Positions 1 to 6,092 of a stretch of DNA of 7,912 nucleotides are shown here, piece by piece. The position numbers and the translations under genes are program-made. The notes below the pieces were generated by a model. It was not told where the DNA came from. It searched no databases and saw nothing but the letters and a program-made list of their open reading frames with translations. This stretch comes from Bacteroidota bacterium (GTDB lineage: Bacteria > Bacteroidota > Ignavibacteria > UBA10030 > UBA8401), in the NCBI GenBank assembly GCA_030824295.1, contig JAVBYA010000423.1:1-7912 (forward strand), written 5' to 3'. Within the stretch, counting starts at the first letter, position 1. Every line of letters begins with the position of its first letter.

Positions 1-127
1 TGATGTGAGATCGATGCTCATACGATGCGGAACGGAACGTTTAAAACGGACGATCCCCTGCCGACGGTCCGCTGGGAACGTGTCAGCACGGGTGATTGAA
101 GATACTCAGAAAAATACCGAAAAAGAA

Positions 128-565
128 TCAGTTCGCTTCCTTGAGCCACGCAGTGAATTCTTCTGCGTTCATGTATCCGATCTTCCGGCGGACCTCTTGT
201 CGATCCGCACTCATCAGCATCGCCGTGGGCATCGCTTCGATATTGAACCGTTTCTTCATCGGTTGACCGAACACCGGATCGTCGATATTGATCCGCACAG
301 CAATGAACTCACGGCTCAGCAATGCAACGACGGAATCGTTGGCAAAGGTGGTTCTATCCATTTGTTTGCACGGCTGACACCAATCCGCGTAAAAATCAAC
401 GTAGATCAATTTCCCCTTCTCGCCGGCACGCTTCGTTGCATCGTTGAACGAGACCCATTCGACGGTGTTTGACGTCTGATAGTACTCCAGAACAGCTGCC
501 GCGCACGCACACGACAACGCAATAAGGAAAAGAATTCGAGCCCCAGATCCTGTCCGTTGATCCAT
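128..565 (-). CDS. Membrane-anchored or exported thioredoxin-like protein (DsbD C-terminal-domain type)
   Basis: A 145-residue protein with a short positively charged N-terminus and a hydrophobic stretch at about residues 10-27, which is an uncleaved anchor or a signal peptide (a possible cleavage follows Ala24). It is followed by one thioredoxin fold. The redox motif is WCQPC with Cys63 and Cys66, and the cis-proline loop reads EAMPTA with Pro113. The DxxFxxxWCxPC layout followed by a conserved Phe (F74) and an INIDDP strand resembles the C-terminal thioredoxin domain of DsbD and the Thioredoxin_7 group. Members of this group usually exchange disulfides outside the cytoplasm. The ATG is preceded on its strand by GGAG six bases upstream, inside the end of the permease gene, with only three bases between the genes, so the two are translated as an operon. 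No classic lipobox is visible. The substrate is unknown. The fold and redox site are clear; the periplasmic location is inferred. Confidence 0.88.
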   Translation of the reverse strand: MDQRTGSGARILFLIALSCACAAAVLEYYQTSNTVEWVSFNDATKRAGEKGKLIYVDFYADWCQPCKQMDRTTFANDSVVALLSREFIAVRINIDDPVFGQPMKKRFNIEAMPTAMLMSADRQEVRRKIGYMNAEEFTAWLKEAN

Positions 566-568
566 CGT

Positions 569-1324
569 TCACTCCGATCCGTTATCGATCTGGATCCTAT
601 TGATGGAGACGACGGTCAGCGCTGTGAACAACGCCACCGATGCCGCACCCCACAGAATCTCTGCCGCCGGGAACCCTGATCCCATCTTCATGGAATTCAT
701 TGCATCCTGAAAACCCGAAGGCGATAAAAAATCCTTCAATACCATCAGCCAGCTGACCTCCCAATATTTTTGTGTAATGAACATCTCTATCATCTGCGAT
801 GCGCCGAACCAAATATATAACGCCAACGCATTGAATGCTCCGCTGATCCAGCAGGAAATGAATGTTGCGATGATGATAAAGAGGATGACCTCGCTGCTTT
901 TCAGCAGGAAGAAGGAGATCGTTGCTGCACCATCAAAGACGATCTTCGTTTCCGCAACCATCGTAAAATAGACGACCGGCAGAAGGATGGTGATGAACAA
1001 TGTACCCATCGCTGCGGTGATGACCACCAGCATTTTTGTGACGACATAGTGTTCCCGGGAGACCGGACGGATCAGGAGTGTTCTCAACCATCCGCTCTTT
1101 ACATCTTCACCGACGATCCCGGCAGAGAACAGGAGTATCGCAAAGAACGAGACGATACCATAACACATTTCCAAAAGGCTCGAGGCCGTGAGCTGTTGTC
1201 TCACCGAGCCCATTCCGAATGCTACGAAACTTCCGACCGCAATGATGCCGAATGCTGTTATGATCTTTGCCGGGGTCCAGAATCGTTTGAATTCCGCCTT
1301 GAAAAGAATGGAGTAGATCTTCAT
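569..1324 (-). CDS. ABC-2 type transporter permease
   Basis: A 251-residue integral membrane protein with six predictable helices at about residues 20-40, 53-73, 97-122, 143-161, 164-183 and 223-243. Between the second and third helices lies the typical ABC-2 segment, GEDVKSGWLRTLLIRPVSRE, which faces the ATPase. Two copies would pair with two copies of the upstream-encoded ATPase to make an exporter. The gene overlaps the ATPase gene by four bases (ATGA), and it has a strong SD (AAGGAGG, plus-strand 1335-1341, ten bases before the ATG) embedded in the end of the ATPase gene. Both signs indicate translational coupling. It resembles NosY-like and other small ABC-2 permeases, but nothing in the sequence identifies the cargo. 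The following thioredoxin gene hints at a cell-envelope or redox-linked role, which is inference. Confidence 0.88.
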   Translation of the reverse strand: MKIYSILFKAEFKRFWTPAKIITAFGIIAVGSFVAFGMGSVRQQLTASSLLEMCYGIVSFFAILLFSAGIVGEDVKSGWLRTLLIRPVSREHYVVTKMLVVITAAMGTLFITILLPVVYFTMVAETKIVFDGAATISFFLLKSSEVILFIIIATFISCWISGAFNALALYIWFGASQMIEMFITQKYWEVSWLMVLKDFLSPSGFQDAMNSMKMGSGFPAAEILWGAASVALFTALTVVSINRIQIDNGSE

Positions 1325-2049
1325 GACGACGCCCCCTCCTTTCCCAGATTCTTTCTGAACAGCCGCTCAAGGTGTCCGGGTCCGATATCCTTCATAGGAG
1401 AATCATCAATGACCGTTCCGTTGCCAATAAAAATGACCCGGTCACAGATCGATTCCACCTCTGCTAAATGATGGGAACTGAACATCACGGTGATACCGTG
1501 CTTTTTCCGCTCAGCGAGGAAGTCCCTCAGGACGAAGACGGACGGCGGATCGAGGGCAGCGGTCGGCTCATCCAAGAAGACAAGTTTCGGAGAGCCAAGG
1601 AATGCAAGAACAAGCTCCAATTTTTGCCGCATCCCTTTGGAGAGTGCCGTGAGTGTGCGATGATACGCATCCTGAAGTTCGAATGTCCGCAACAACTGTC
1701 GCATGTGCTCTTCGGCATCCGATATTCCCATCAACTCGGCATGGAGAAGAAGGAATGATCGTACCGTGACATTCTTTGACCGGAACTGTGTATCCGCCTG
1801 ATACCCGATGAACGACCGCGCGCGCAATGATTCCGGAGATTCTTCAAACAGTGTGACAGTGCCGGTATCGGATGGAAGAAATCCAAGCAGGAGCCGCATC
1901 AACGTCGATTTTCCGGCACCGTTCGGTCCGATCAGACCGACCATCTCACCTTCGTTGACGGTAAATGAAACATCGCGCAGCGCCTCGACCGGGGGTTTGA
2001 ACGGCTGTCTGTAGGTTTTTGAAAGATTCTGAGCTTGGATAGCATGCAT
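1321..2049 (-). CDS. ABC transporter ATP-binding protein
   Basis: A 242-residue nucleotide-binding subunit with every standard motif in order: Walker A GPNGAGKST (41-49), Q-loop Gln84, signature LSKGMRQ (136-142), Walker B LVFLDEP (156-162) and H-loop His193 in SSHHLAEVE. The sequence is of the ABC-2 exporter class (CcmA/NosF/drug-exporter-like), and it energises the permease encoded immediately downstream. The ATG at 2047-2049 is the first start in a natural-looking N-terminus (residues IQAQNLSKTY read as the usual first strand). There is no SD just upstream because the inverted repeat of a small insertion element begins at the same codon. This is the first gene of a three-gene operon with the permease and thioredoxin. 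Substrate unknown. Confidence 0.92.
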   Translation of the reverse strand: MHAIQAQNLSKTYRQPFKPPVEALRDVSFTVNEGEMVGLIGPNGAGKSTLMRLLLGFLPSDTGTVTLFEESPESLRARSFIGYQADTQFRSKNVTVRSFLLLHAELMGISDAEEHMRQLLRTFELQDAYHRTLTALSKGMRQKLELVLAFLGSPKLVFLDEPTAALDPPSVFVLRDFLAERKKHGITVMFSSHHLAEVESICDRVIFIGNGTVIDDSPMKDIGPGHLERLFRKNLGKEGASS

Positions 2050-2077
2050 AGAGCGTATCTCAAAATAGCAGCATTAT

Positions 2078-2105
2078 GTTGTGCTGAGCGTAGTCGAAGC
2101 ACAAC
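2078..2105. repeat. REP-like hairpin 1
   Basis: Perfect 8-bp stem (2078-2085 with 2098-2105) around a 12-base loop. The 16-base core at 2084-2099 (CTGAGCGTAGTCGAAG) is the reverse complement, with two mismatches, of the core in the second hairpin. Sequences of this kind (CTTCGACTACGCTCAG) are recurrent in intergenic repeats of several bacterial phyla. It lacks a following T-run, so it does not look like an intrinsic terminator. Confidence 0.7.
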
Positions 2106-2110
2106 CTTGT

Positions 2111-2150
2111 AATATTGTCGCACTTCGGCTCCGCTCAGTGCGACAATATT
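2111..2150. repeat. REP-like hairpin 2, perfect 14-bp stem
   Basis: Perfect 14-bp stem (2111-2124 with 2137-2150) around a 12-base loop. The core at 2123-2138 (CTTCGGCTCCGCTCAG) is in the opposite orientation to that of hairpin 1, five bases away, giving a REPIN-like pair. The A/T-rich base of the stem makes it roughly symmetric on both strands, and it could incidentally act as a weak bidirectional terminator between the divergent genes; that role is speculation. Confidence 0.75.
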
Positions 2151-2229
2151 GATATAAATTTCATTTTTGAGATAGCCTCTAGTAAGAACGGCTTCTCCTG
2201 TGAGCGTCCGTCAAAGTAAAAAAGATATG

Positions 2230-2258
2230 TTGAAATGACAAAGGTTTTCGTCTACATT
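2230..2258 (+). promoter_or_regulatory. Candidate sigma70-type promoter for the ATP-grasp gene
   Basis: TTGAAA (2230-2235) and TACATT (2253-2258) are separated by exactly 17 bases and match the -35 and -10 consensus at 5/6 and 4/6 positions. Transcription would start near 2265, giving a leader of about 58 bases to the preferred ATG at 2323. It lies to the right of the MITE-like element, in otherwise gene-free DNA. Confidence 0.4.
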
Positions 2259-2322
2259 CACTAACGAACTATTGTGAGAGACTTTCCTTCTCTTGAACCC
2301 TGAATCGACTGATCACTCCTTG

Positions 2323-3228
2323 ATGACTGCAAAACGATACGATATCACCATCCTCACTGCAGAGCAATATCTTGCCCCTGCTTCCCCTGACTGGTATGTG
2401 GAACAGATCCTGCTGGAGGACCGGCTGGTCCGCGAAGCGCTGGAGCGGCGCGGCCTCCGCGTGCACCGAACGGACTGGACGAACGGAGCGTTCGAATGGT
2501 CCTCTTCCCGCGCTGTACTCTTCCGTTCTGTATGGGACTATACTTCCCGTTATGATGAATTCATTGCATTTCTGCACCGGATCGACAAGGTGACGCAGCT
2601 GATGAATCCGCTGTCGACCATTCTGTGGAACCTGGATAAGCATTATTTGCGTGACCTTCATGGACACGGCATCGGCATCCCTTCTACTCTATATATAGAG
2701 AAGGGAAGCGGCTGGACTCTCAAAGAATCTTTCGAACGGAACGGCAGTGCTGAGGCGATCCTGAAGCCGGCCATGTCCGCCGGAGCGCGACATACCTATC
2801 GGCTGAACGCGGAGAATCTTGCAGAACATGAACAACTCTTCCGTTCGTTGGTCGATTCGGAAGCGATGATGATGCAGCCATTCCTGCCGTCCGTTTTAAC
2901 TCATGGCGAAGTGACATTGATCGTGATCGGCGGGAAATTCACTCACGCTATCCGGAAAACGGCTAAAGCAGGTGATTTCCGTGTGCAGGATGATTTCGGC
3001 GGCACGGTGCACCGGTATGTGCCGACGGAGGAAGAGATCGCATTCGCGGAACGGACCGTGTCGGTCTGTTCGCCGCTCCCGCTCTACGCCCGTGTGGATA
3101 TGCTGCGGGATGATGACGGACGATTGGTCGTTTCCGAACTGGAAGCGGTCGAACCGGAGCTGTGGTTCCGGTTCCATCCGGAAGCGGCGGAGCGGCTGGC
3201 GGAAGTGATCGAACGGCAACTAATGTGA
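2323..3228 (+). CDS. ATP-grasp domain protein, ligase of unknown substrate
   Basis: A 301-residue soluble protein with an ATP-grasp fold. The N-terminal pre-ATP-grasp domain contains the characteristic LFRSVWDY segment (66-73). The ATP-binding lysines are probably Lys106 (NLDKHYL) and Lys148 (ILKPA). MQPF (184-187), GEV (195-197) and FRVQDDFGG (219-227) follow. Metal ligands are likely Asp259 (YARVDM) with Glu272 and Glu274 (SELEAVEP). Such enzymes join a carboxylate to an amine or similar nucleophile through an acyl phosphate. The closest groups I recognise are RimK/glutathione-synthetase-like proteins and the cyclo-ligase DcsG of D-cycloserine formation, but none of the other genes for such a pathway is here. 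An in-frame stop lies at 2275-2277; a TTG at 2293 is the only other plausible start and would add ten unremarkable residues, so the ATG was preferred. Neither start has an SD. It may be co-transcribed with the next small gene. Confidence 0.85.
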   Translation: MTAKRYDITILTAEQYLAPASPDWYVEQILLEDRLVREALERRGLRVHRTDWTNGAFEWSSSRAVLFRSVWDYTSRYDEFIAFLHRIDKVTQLMNPLSTILWNLDKHYLRDLHGHGIGIPSTLYIEKGSGWTLKESFERNGSAEAILKPAMSAGARHTYRLNAENLAEHEQLFRSLVDSEAMMMQPFLPSVLTHGEVTLIVIGGKFTHAIRKTAKAGDFRVQDDFGGTVHRYVPTEEEIAFAERTVSVCSPLPLYARVDMLRDDDGRLVVSELEAVEPELWFRFHPEAAERLAEVIERQLM

Positions 3229-3303
3229 TCCATTCCTGGAGCTGCTAAAAAACCGGATATTCGATCAGTTGTCCGATGACCATCCGATCCGTATCATTCG
3301 AGC

Positions 3304-3675
3304 ATGGATTGTCATTTCACCATCGATATCGAAACGGAAGGGATCACCATCCGCGTTCATGGCGCGTTGGACCAGACGGAGGTCATCCGTATCATTTCCT
3401 CATTCACCTCCCATCCGTTATACCGGCAGGATGCCGGGATCCTCTTCGATGTCCGCGGAACGAACTACCATCCTCAATACCACGAGGTCTTCTCTTTTCT
3501 GACCGAATATCGGGTCCGGTTCCGTTCAATGATCACCGGTAAGCTTGCCTTCCTTGTCCGCAACGGCATTCAGTACGGCATTGCCCGCATGTCCTCCACG
3601 CTTCTCTCATCCTACCTTCCGGACACCGAGGTCTTTTTGTCGGAGGATGATGCAGCGGCGTGGCTCCGTTCGTGA
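3304..3675 (+). CDS. Small SpoIIAA/STAS-like protein of unknown function
   Basis: A 123-residue soluble protein with no signal peptide or membrane segment. The pattern is an N-terminal beta hairpin (FTIDIETEGITIRVHG, about 5-20), a helix, a strand reading ILFDVRGTN (46-54), an amphipathic helix, a strand KLAFLVRN (80-87), and a C-terminal FLSEDDAAAWL helix (111-121). This alternation and the final segment resemble the SpoIIAA-like/STAS-type family, whose members mostly have no assigned role. There is no obvious SD. It begins 75 bases after the ATP-grasp gene and ends 64 bases before the dehydrogenase gene, with no terminator on either side, so it could belong to either transcript. Family assignment is by fold pattern rather than a catalytic motif, so it is tentative; the gene itself looks real because codon use and spacing match its neighbours. 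Confidence 0.62.
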   Translation: MDCHFTIDIETEGITIRVHGALDQTEVIRIISSFTSHPLYRQDAGILFDVRGTNYHPQYHEVFSFLTEYRVRFRSMITGKLAFLVRNGIQYGIARMSSTLLSSYLPDTEVFLSEDDAAAWLRS

Positions 3676-3726
3676 TTTCCGTACTGCATTCCTCACTTCT
3701 TCCATTTATATTCCCTTCACTTCATT

Positions 3727-3731
3727 AGGGG
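3727..3731 (+). promoter_or_regulatory. SD that fixes the SDR start at 3740
   Basis: AGGGG (extendable to AGGGGA) lies eight bases before the ATG at 3740. It supports this start over an upstream in-frame ATG at 3545, which would add 65 residues read from inside the preceding STAS-like gene. Confidence 0.7.
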
Positions 3732-3739
3732 ATACTTCC

Positions 3740-4552
3740 ATGAGTACATTCAACGATGCAACGGTCCTTGTCACCGGCGGCGCTTCCGGTATCGGGAAAT
3801 TGATGGGCGCTATGGCGATCGAACGGGGATGTAAGCGGCTCATCCTGTGGGATGTGCGGCAGCAGGCGCTCGACGATGTGGTGAAGGAATTCTCCGCACG
3901 GCTGAAGGAAGTGCACGGGTACGCCGTGGATGTTTCGCAGCCGGAACAGATCCGCGGCATTGCGGCAAAGACCATCGCCGAATGCGGACCGGTGGACATC
4001 CTGTTCAACAATGCGGGGATCGTGGTGGGGAAATATTTCCACGAGCATTCGCACGAGGAGATCACGCGGACGATGGCGATCAATGCGGAGGGACCGATGC
4101 ATGTCACACGCGAATTCCTTCCGGGCATGATGCAGCGGAACAGCGGGCACATCATCACCATCGCTTCGGCGGCCGGTATGGTGGGCAATCCGCGGATGTC
4201 CGTTTATGCCTCCAGTAAGTGGGCCGCCATCGGCTGGTCCGATTCGCTCCGATTGGAGATGGAAAAGCTGAACCTGAACGTGAAGGTCACCTGCGTGACG
4301 CCTTACTATATCAATACCGGCATGTTCGACGGCGTGAAGACCTCCCTCTTCATCCCGATCAACAATGCGGAGAAGGCGGTCCGCCGCATCATGAACGGCG
4401 TGGAACGGAACGCGCTGCACATCCGCATGCCGCTGATCGTCTATACGCTGCAGCTGTTCAAAGGGATCCTGCCGACACGCATGTTCGATCTGATCGTGGG
4501 AAAATGGCTGAAAGTCTACAAGACCATGGACGAGTTCACCGGAAGGAAATGA
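3740..4552 (+). CDS. Short-chain dehydrogenase/reductase, SDR16C-like
   Basis: A 270-residue classical SDR with the Rossmann glycine motif TGGASGIG (12-19), NNAG (90-93), and the catalytic set Asn115, Ser143, Tyr156 and Lys160 (YASSK). An acidic Asp38 at the end of the second strand (LILWD) suggests a preference for NAD(H). The LILWD segment, the PYYINTGMFDG loop (188-198) and the terminal MDEFTGR match the SDR16C subfamily, whose animal members (RDH10, HSD17B11, RDHE2) oxidise retinol, sterols and other lipophilic alcohols. A hydrophobic amphipathic stretch near 230-257 may touch the membrane. The start is set by AGGGG eight bases upstream. The aldehyde dehydrogenase gene begins one base after the stop codon, so the two are almost certainly co-translated, and the aldehyde made here is a likely substrate for the next enzyme. 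The exact alcohol is not known. Confidence 0.9.
   Translation: MSTFNDATVLVTGGASGIGKLMGAMAIERGCKRLILWDVRQQALDDVVKEFSARLKEVHGYAVDVSQPEQIRGIAAKTIAECGPVDILFNNAGIVVGKYFHEHSHEEITRTMAINAEGPMHVTREFLPGMMQRNSGHIITIASAAGMVGNPRMSVYASSKWAAIGWSDSLRLEMEKLNLNVKVTCVTPYYINTGMFDGVKTSLFIPINNAEKAVRRIMNGVERNALHIRMPLIVYTLQLFKGILPTRMFDLIVGKWLKVYKTMDEFTGRK
4543..4547 (+). promoter_or_regulatory. SD for the aldehyde dehydrogenase gene
   Basis: AAGGA inside the last codons of the SDR gene, six bases before the ATG at 4554. It indicates translational coupling of the pair. Confidence 0.6.
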
Positions 4553-4553
4553 C

Positions 4554-5933
4554 ATGACCGACATCGCATCCCTCGTTGCGCGCCAGCGGGCATTCTATGA
4601 TACCGGAGCGACCCGCAGCACATCGTTCCGGAAAGAGCAGCTGAAGAAGTTCGAACGGGCGCTGCAGCAGAACGAAGCGCAGATCTTCGACGCGATCTTT
4701 GCCGATCTGCGCAAATCCCGCTACGACACGTTCACCTCCGAACTCTCTCTGGTGTACCGCGAACTGTCGTTCATGATGCGCAATCTGGAGAAGTGGAGCC
4801 GGAAGAAACGCGTCTGGACCAACCTGGTGAACTTCCCGGCGAGAAGCTATCTGCTCTCCGAGCCGTACGGCGTCACATACGTTGCCGGAGCATGGAATTA
4901 TCCGTACCAACTGACGCTCATCCCGCTTATCGATGCACTTGCTGCCGGGAACACCGCTGTGGTGAAACCGAGCGAAGTGGCGCCGCGCACCTCCGCCGTC
5001 ATGGCGCAGATCATCAATTCCACCTTCGCACCGGAATATTGTCATGCCGTGGAAGGCGGCGCGGAGACCGCACAGCGGATCCTGGAGGAACGGTTCGATT
5101 ACATCTTCTTCACCGGAGGGACGAAGATCGGGAAACTGGTCTATGAAGCAGCGGCGAAACATCTCACTCCGGTCACGCTGGAACTCGGCGGGAAGAATCC
5201 TGCGTTCGTGCTGCCGGACTGCGACATCGAGACCTGCGCCAAGAGGATCGTCTGGGGTAAGCTGCTCAACGCGGGACAGACCTGTGTGGCGGTGGATTAC
5301 CTGCTTGTCCATTCCTCCGTCGAACAGCAGCTATTAGCGGCGATGAAGCGCGTATTGGAAGCACACTATCCCTCCGCTGCCGTGGCGGAGAACTACATGG
5401 CCATTGTGAACGAACGGCATGTGGACCGGATCGCAAAACTGATCGACCCGGCAAAAGTGTACCACGGCGGAACGGTGGACCGGGCGAACCGGTTCATCGC
5501 GCCGACCATCCTGCGCAATGTGACGTTCGATGACGAGGTGATGAAGGAGGAGATCTTCGGTCCGCTGCTGCCGGTGGTACGGTACGACGATCTGAACGCG
5601 ATGATCGCGAAGGTGAAACAATATCCCAAGCCGCTGTCGCTCTATGTGTTCGGCTCCAACAACGGCGAGAAGGACCGGCTCTTCCGTGAGTTGTCGTTCG
5701 GCGGCGGTTCGCAGAACGACGCGGTGATGTATTTTGTGAACGACCATCTGCCGCTCGGCGGCATTGGTGCGAGCGGCATCGGCGCGTATCACGGATTCGA
5801 AGGATTCAAAACATTCTCCCACTATAAAGGGATCATGGAGAAGCCGACCTGGCTGGAGTTCTGGTTCCTGAAAGTGCCGCCGTATGCGGAGTGGAAACTG
5901 AAGCTGCTCCGGTTCCTCATCGAGCGGCTGTAG
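4554..5933 (+). CDS. Aldehyde dehydrogenase, class-3 (fatty aldehyde) type
   Basis: A complete 459-residue NAD(P)-dependent aldehyde dehydrogenase. The active-site residues are all present: Asn115 (AWNYP), Glu210 (ELGGKNP) and nucleophile Cys244 (NAGQTCVA). The cofactor loop reads FTGGTKIG (186-193), and Glu333 with Phe335 sits in EEIFGP. This numbering is within one residue of mammalian ALDH3A1 (114, 209, 243, 333), which places it in the ALDH3 family rather than the longer ALDH1/2 group. The C-terminal LPLGGIGASGIGAYHG and FKTFSH segments are also ALDH3-like. The last ~20 residues, beginning VPPY, form a hydrophobic/basic amphipathic helix that could hold the enzyme at a membrane, as in fatty aldehyde dehydrogenases. 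It oxidises medium- or long-chain aldehydes to carboxylates, and the upstream SDR is the probable aldehyde source. The substrate is inferred from family; the enzyme class is secure. Confidence 0.95.
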   Translation: MTDIASLVARQRAFYDTGATRSTSFRKEQLKKFERALQQNEAQIFDAIFADLRKSRYDTFTSELSLVYRELSFMMRNLEKWSRKKRVWTNLVNFPARSYLLSEPYGVTYVAGAWNYPYQLTLIPLIDALAAGNTAVVKPSEVAPRTSAVMAQIINSTFAPEYCHAVEGGAETAQRILEERFDYIFFTGGTKIGKLVYEAAAKHLTPVTLELGGKNPAFVLPDCDIETCAKRIVWGKLLNAGQTCVAVDYLLVHSSVEQQLLAAMKRVLEAHYPSAAVAENYMAIVNERHVDRIAKLIDPAKVYHGGTVDRANRFIAPTILRNVTFDDEVMKEEIFGPLLPVVRYDDLNAMIAKVKQYPKPLSLYVFGSNNGEKDRLFRELSFGGGSQNDAVMYFVNDHLPLGGIGASGIGAYHGFEGFKTFSHYKGIMEKPTWLEFWFLKVPPYAEWKLKLLRFLIERL

Positions 5934-6001
5934 TTCCTCTCTGCCGTCCTTCCATTATGGAACAATGCGCACCGTTCCCTATGTTAGGATTTTCAGATGC
6001 A

Positions 6002-6030
6002 TTGAAGTACTTTACTGCATCAAATAAAAT
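6002..6030 (+). promoter_or_regulatory. Candidate sigma70-type promoter for the M3 peptidase gene
   Basis: TTGAAG (6002-6007) and TAAAAT (6025-6030) are separated by 17 bases in an A/T-rich patch of the 159-base gap after the aldehyde dehydrogenase gene. The leader to the ATG at 6093 would be about 55 bases. The gap contains no convincing terminator. Confidence 0.38.
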
Positions 6031-6092
6031 TGAAGCAGGCATCCATCCGATCGCTCTGCCATGACCATCCATCCCATACGAAGTGAACATCC

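Larger units (their letters stand above)
2049..2181. mobile_element. MITE-like non-coding insertion with TA-ended inverted repeats
   Basis: The two ends, 2049-2065 and 2165-2181, are inverted repeats of 17 bases matching at 15 positions; they differ only by CG versus GC at the fourth and fifth bases after the terminal TA and GA. Each end is bounded by the dinucleotide TA, which is the target duplicated by IS630/Tc1-mariner type transposases. The interior holds two hairpins and no reading frame of interest. Total length is about 133 bases with no transposase, so it would be a non-autonomous element mobilised in trans. The inverted repeats are seen directly; the mobile nature and the IS630 link are inference. 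A fixed intergenic repeat of the genome is the alternative. Confidence 0.62.

Noticed and set aside
1..21. Possible start (ATG, minus strand, 19-21) of a fourth operon gene running off the left edge
   Set aside because: Only seven codons are visible and there is no SD; the 106 bases between it and the thioredoxin gene show no other signal. Too little to call.
5..472. 155-residue plus-strand frame at the left edge
   Set aside because: It is mostly the complement of the thioredoxin gene, whose WCQPC motif and SD are convincing; the plus-strand product has no recognisable feature.
2073..2078. CATAAT on the minus strand as an outward -10 box from the MITE-like element toward the ATPase gene
   Set aside because: No -35 at a proper distance (the best TTGTGC is 20 bases away), so it is not supported as a promoter.
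2687..2700. Perfect 14-base A/T-rich palindrome (CTCTATATATAGAG)
   Set aside because: It lies inside the ATP-grasp coding region and encodes an ordinary strand (TLYIE); no second copy or flanking signal was noticed.
3545..3739. Upstream extension of the SDR gene by 65 residues
   Set aside because: It overlaps the STAS-like gene in another frame. The Rossmann motif sits at the expected distance from the 3740 start, which has an SD.
3725..4564. 279-residue antisense frame across the SDR gene, and similar long antisense frames at 4536-5312 and 7038-7805
   Set aside because: They lie opposite genes with full sets of catalytic motifs, are rich in His and Arg as expected for shadows of GC-rich codons, and show no domain.
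5950..5978. Small hairpins (TTCCA/TGGAA and GGAAC/GTTCC) after the aldehyde dehydrogenase gene
   Set aside because: Stems of only five base pairs, mutually exclusive, and no T-run follows; not a convincing terminator.
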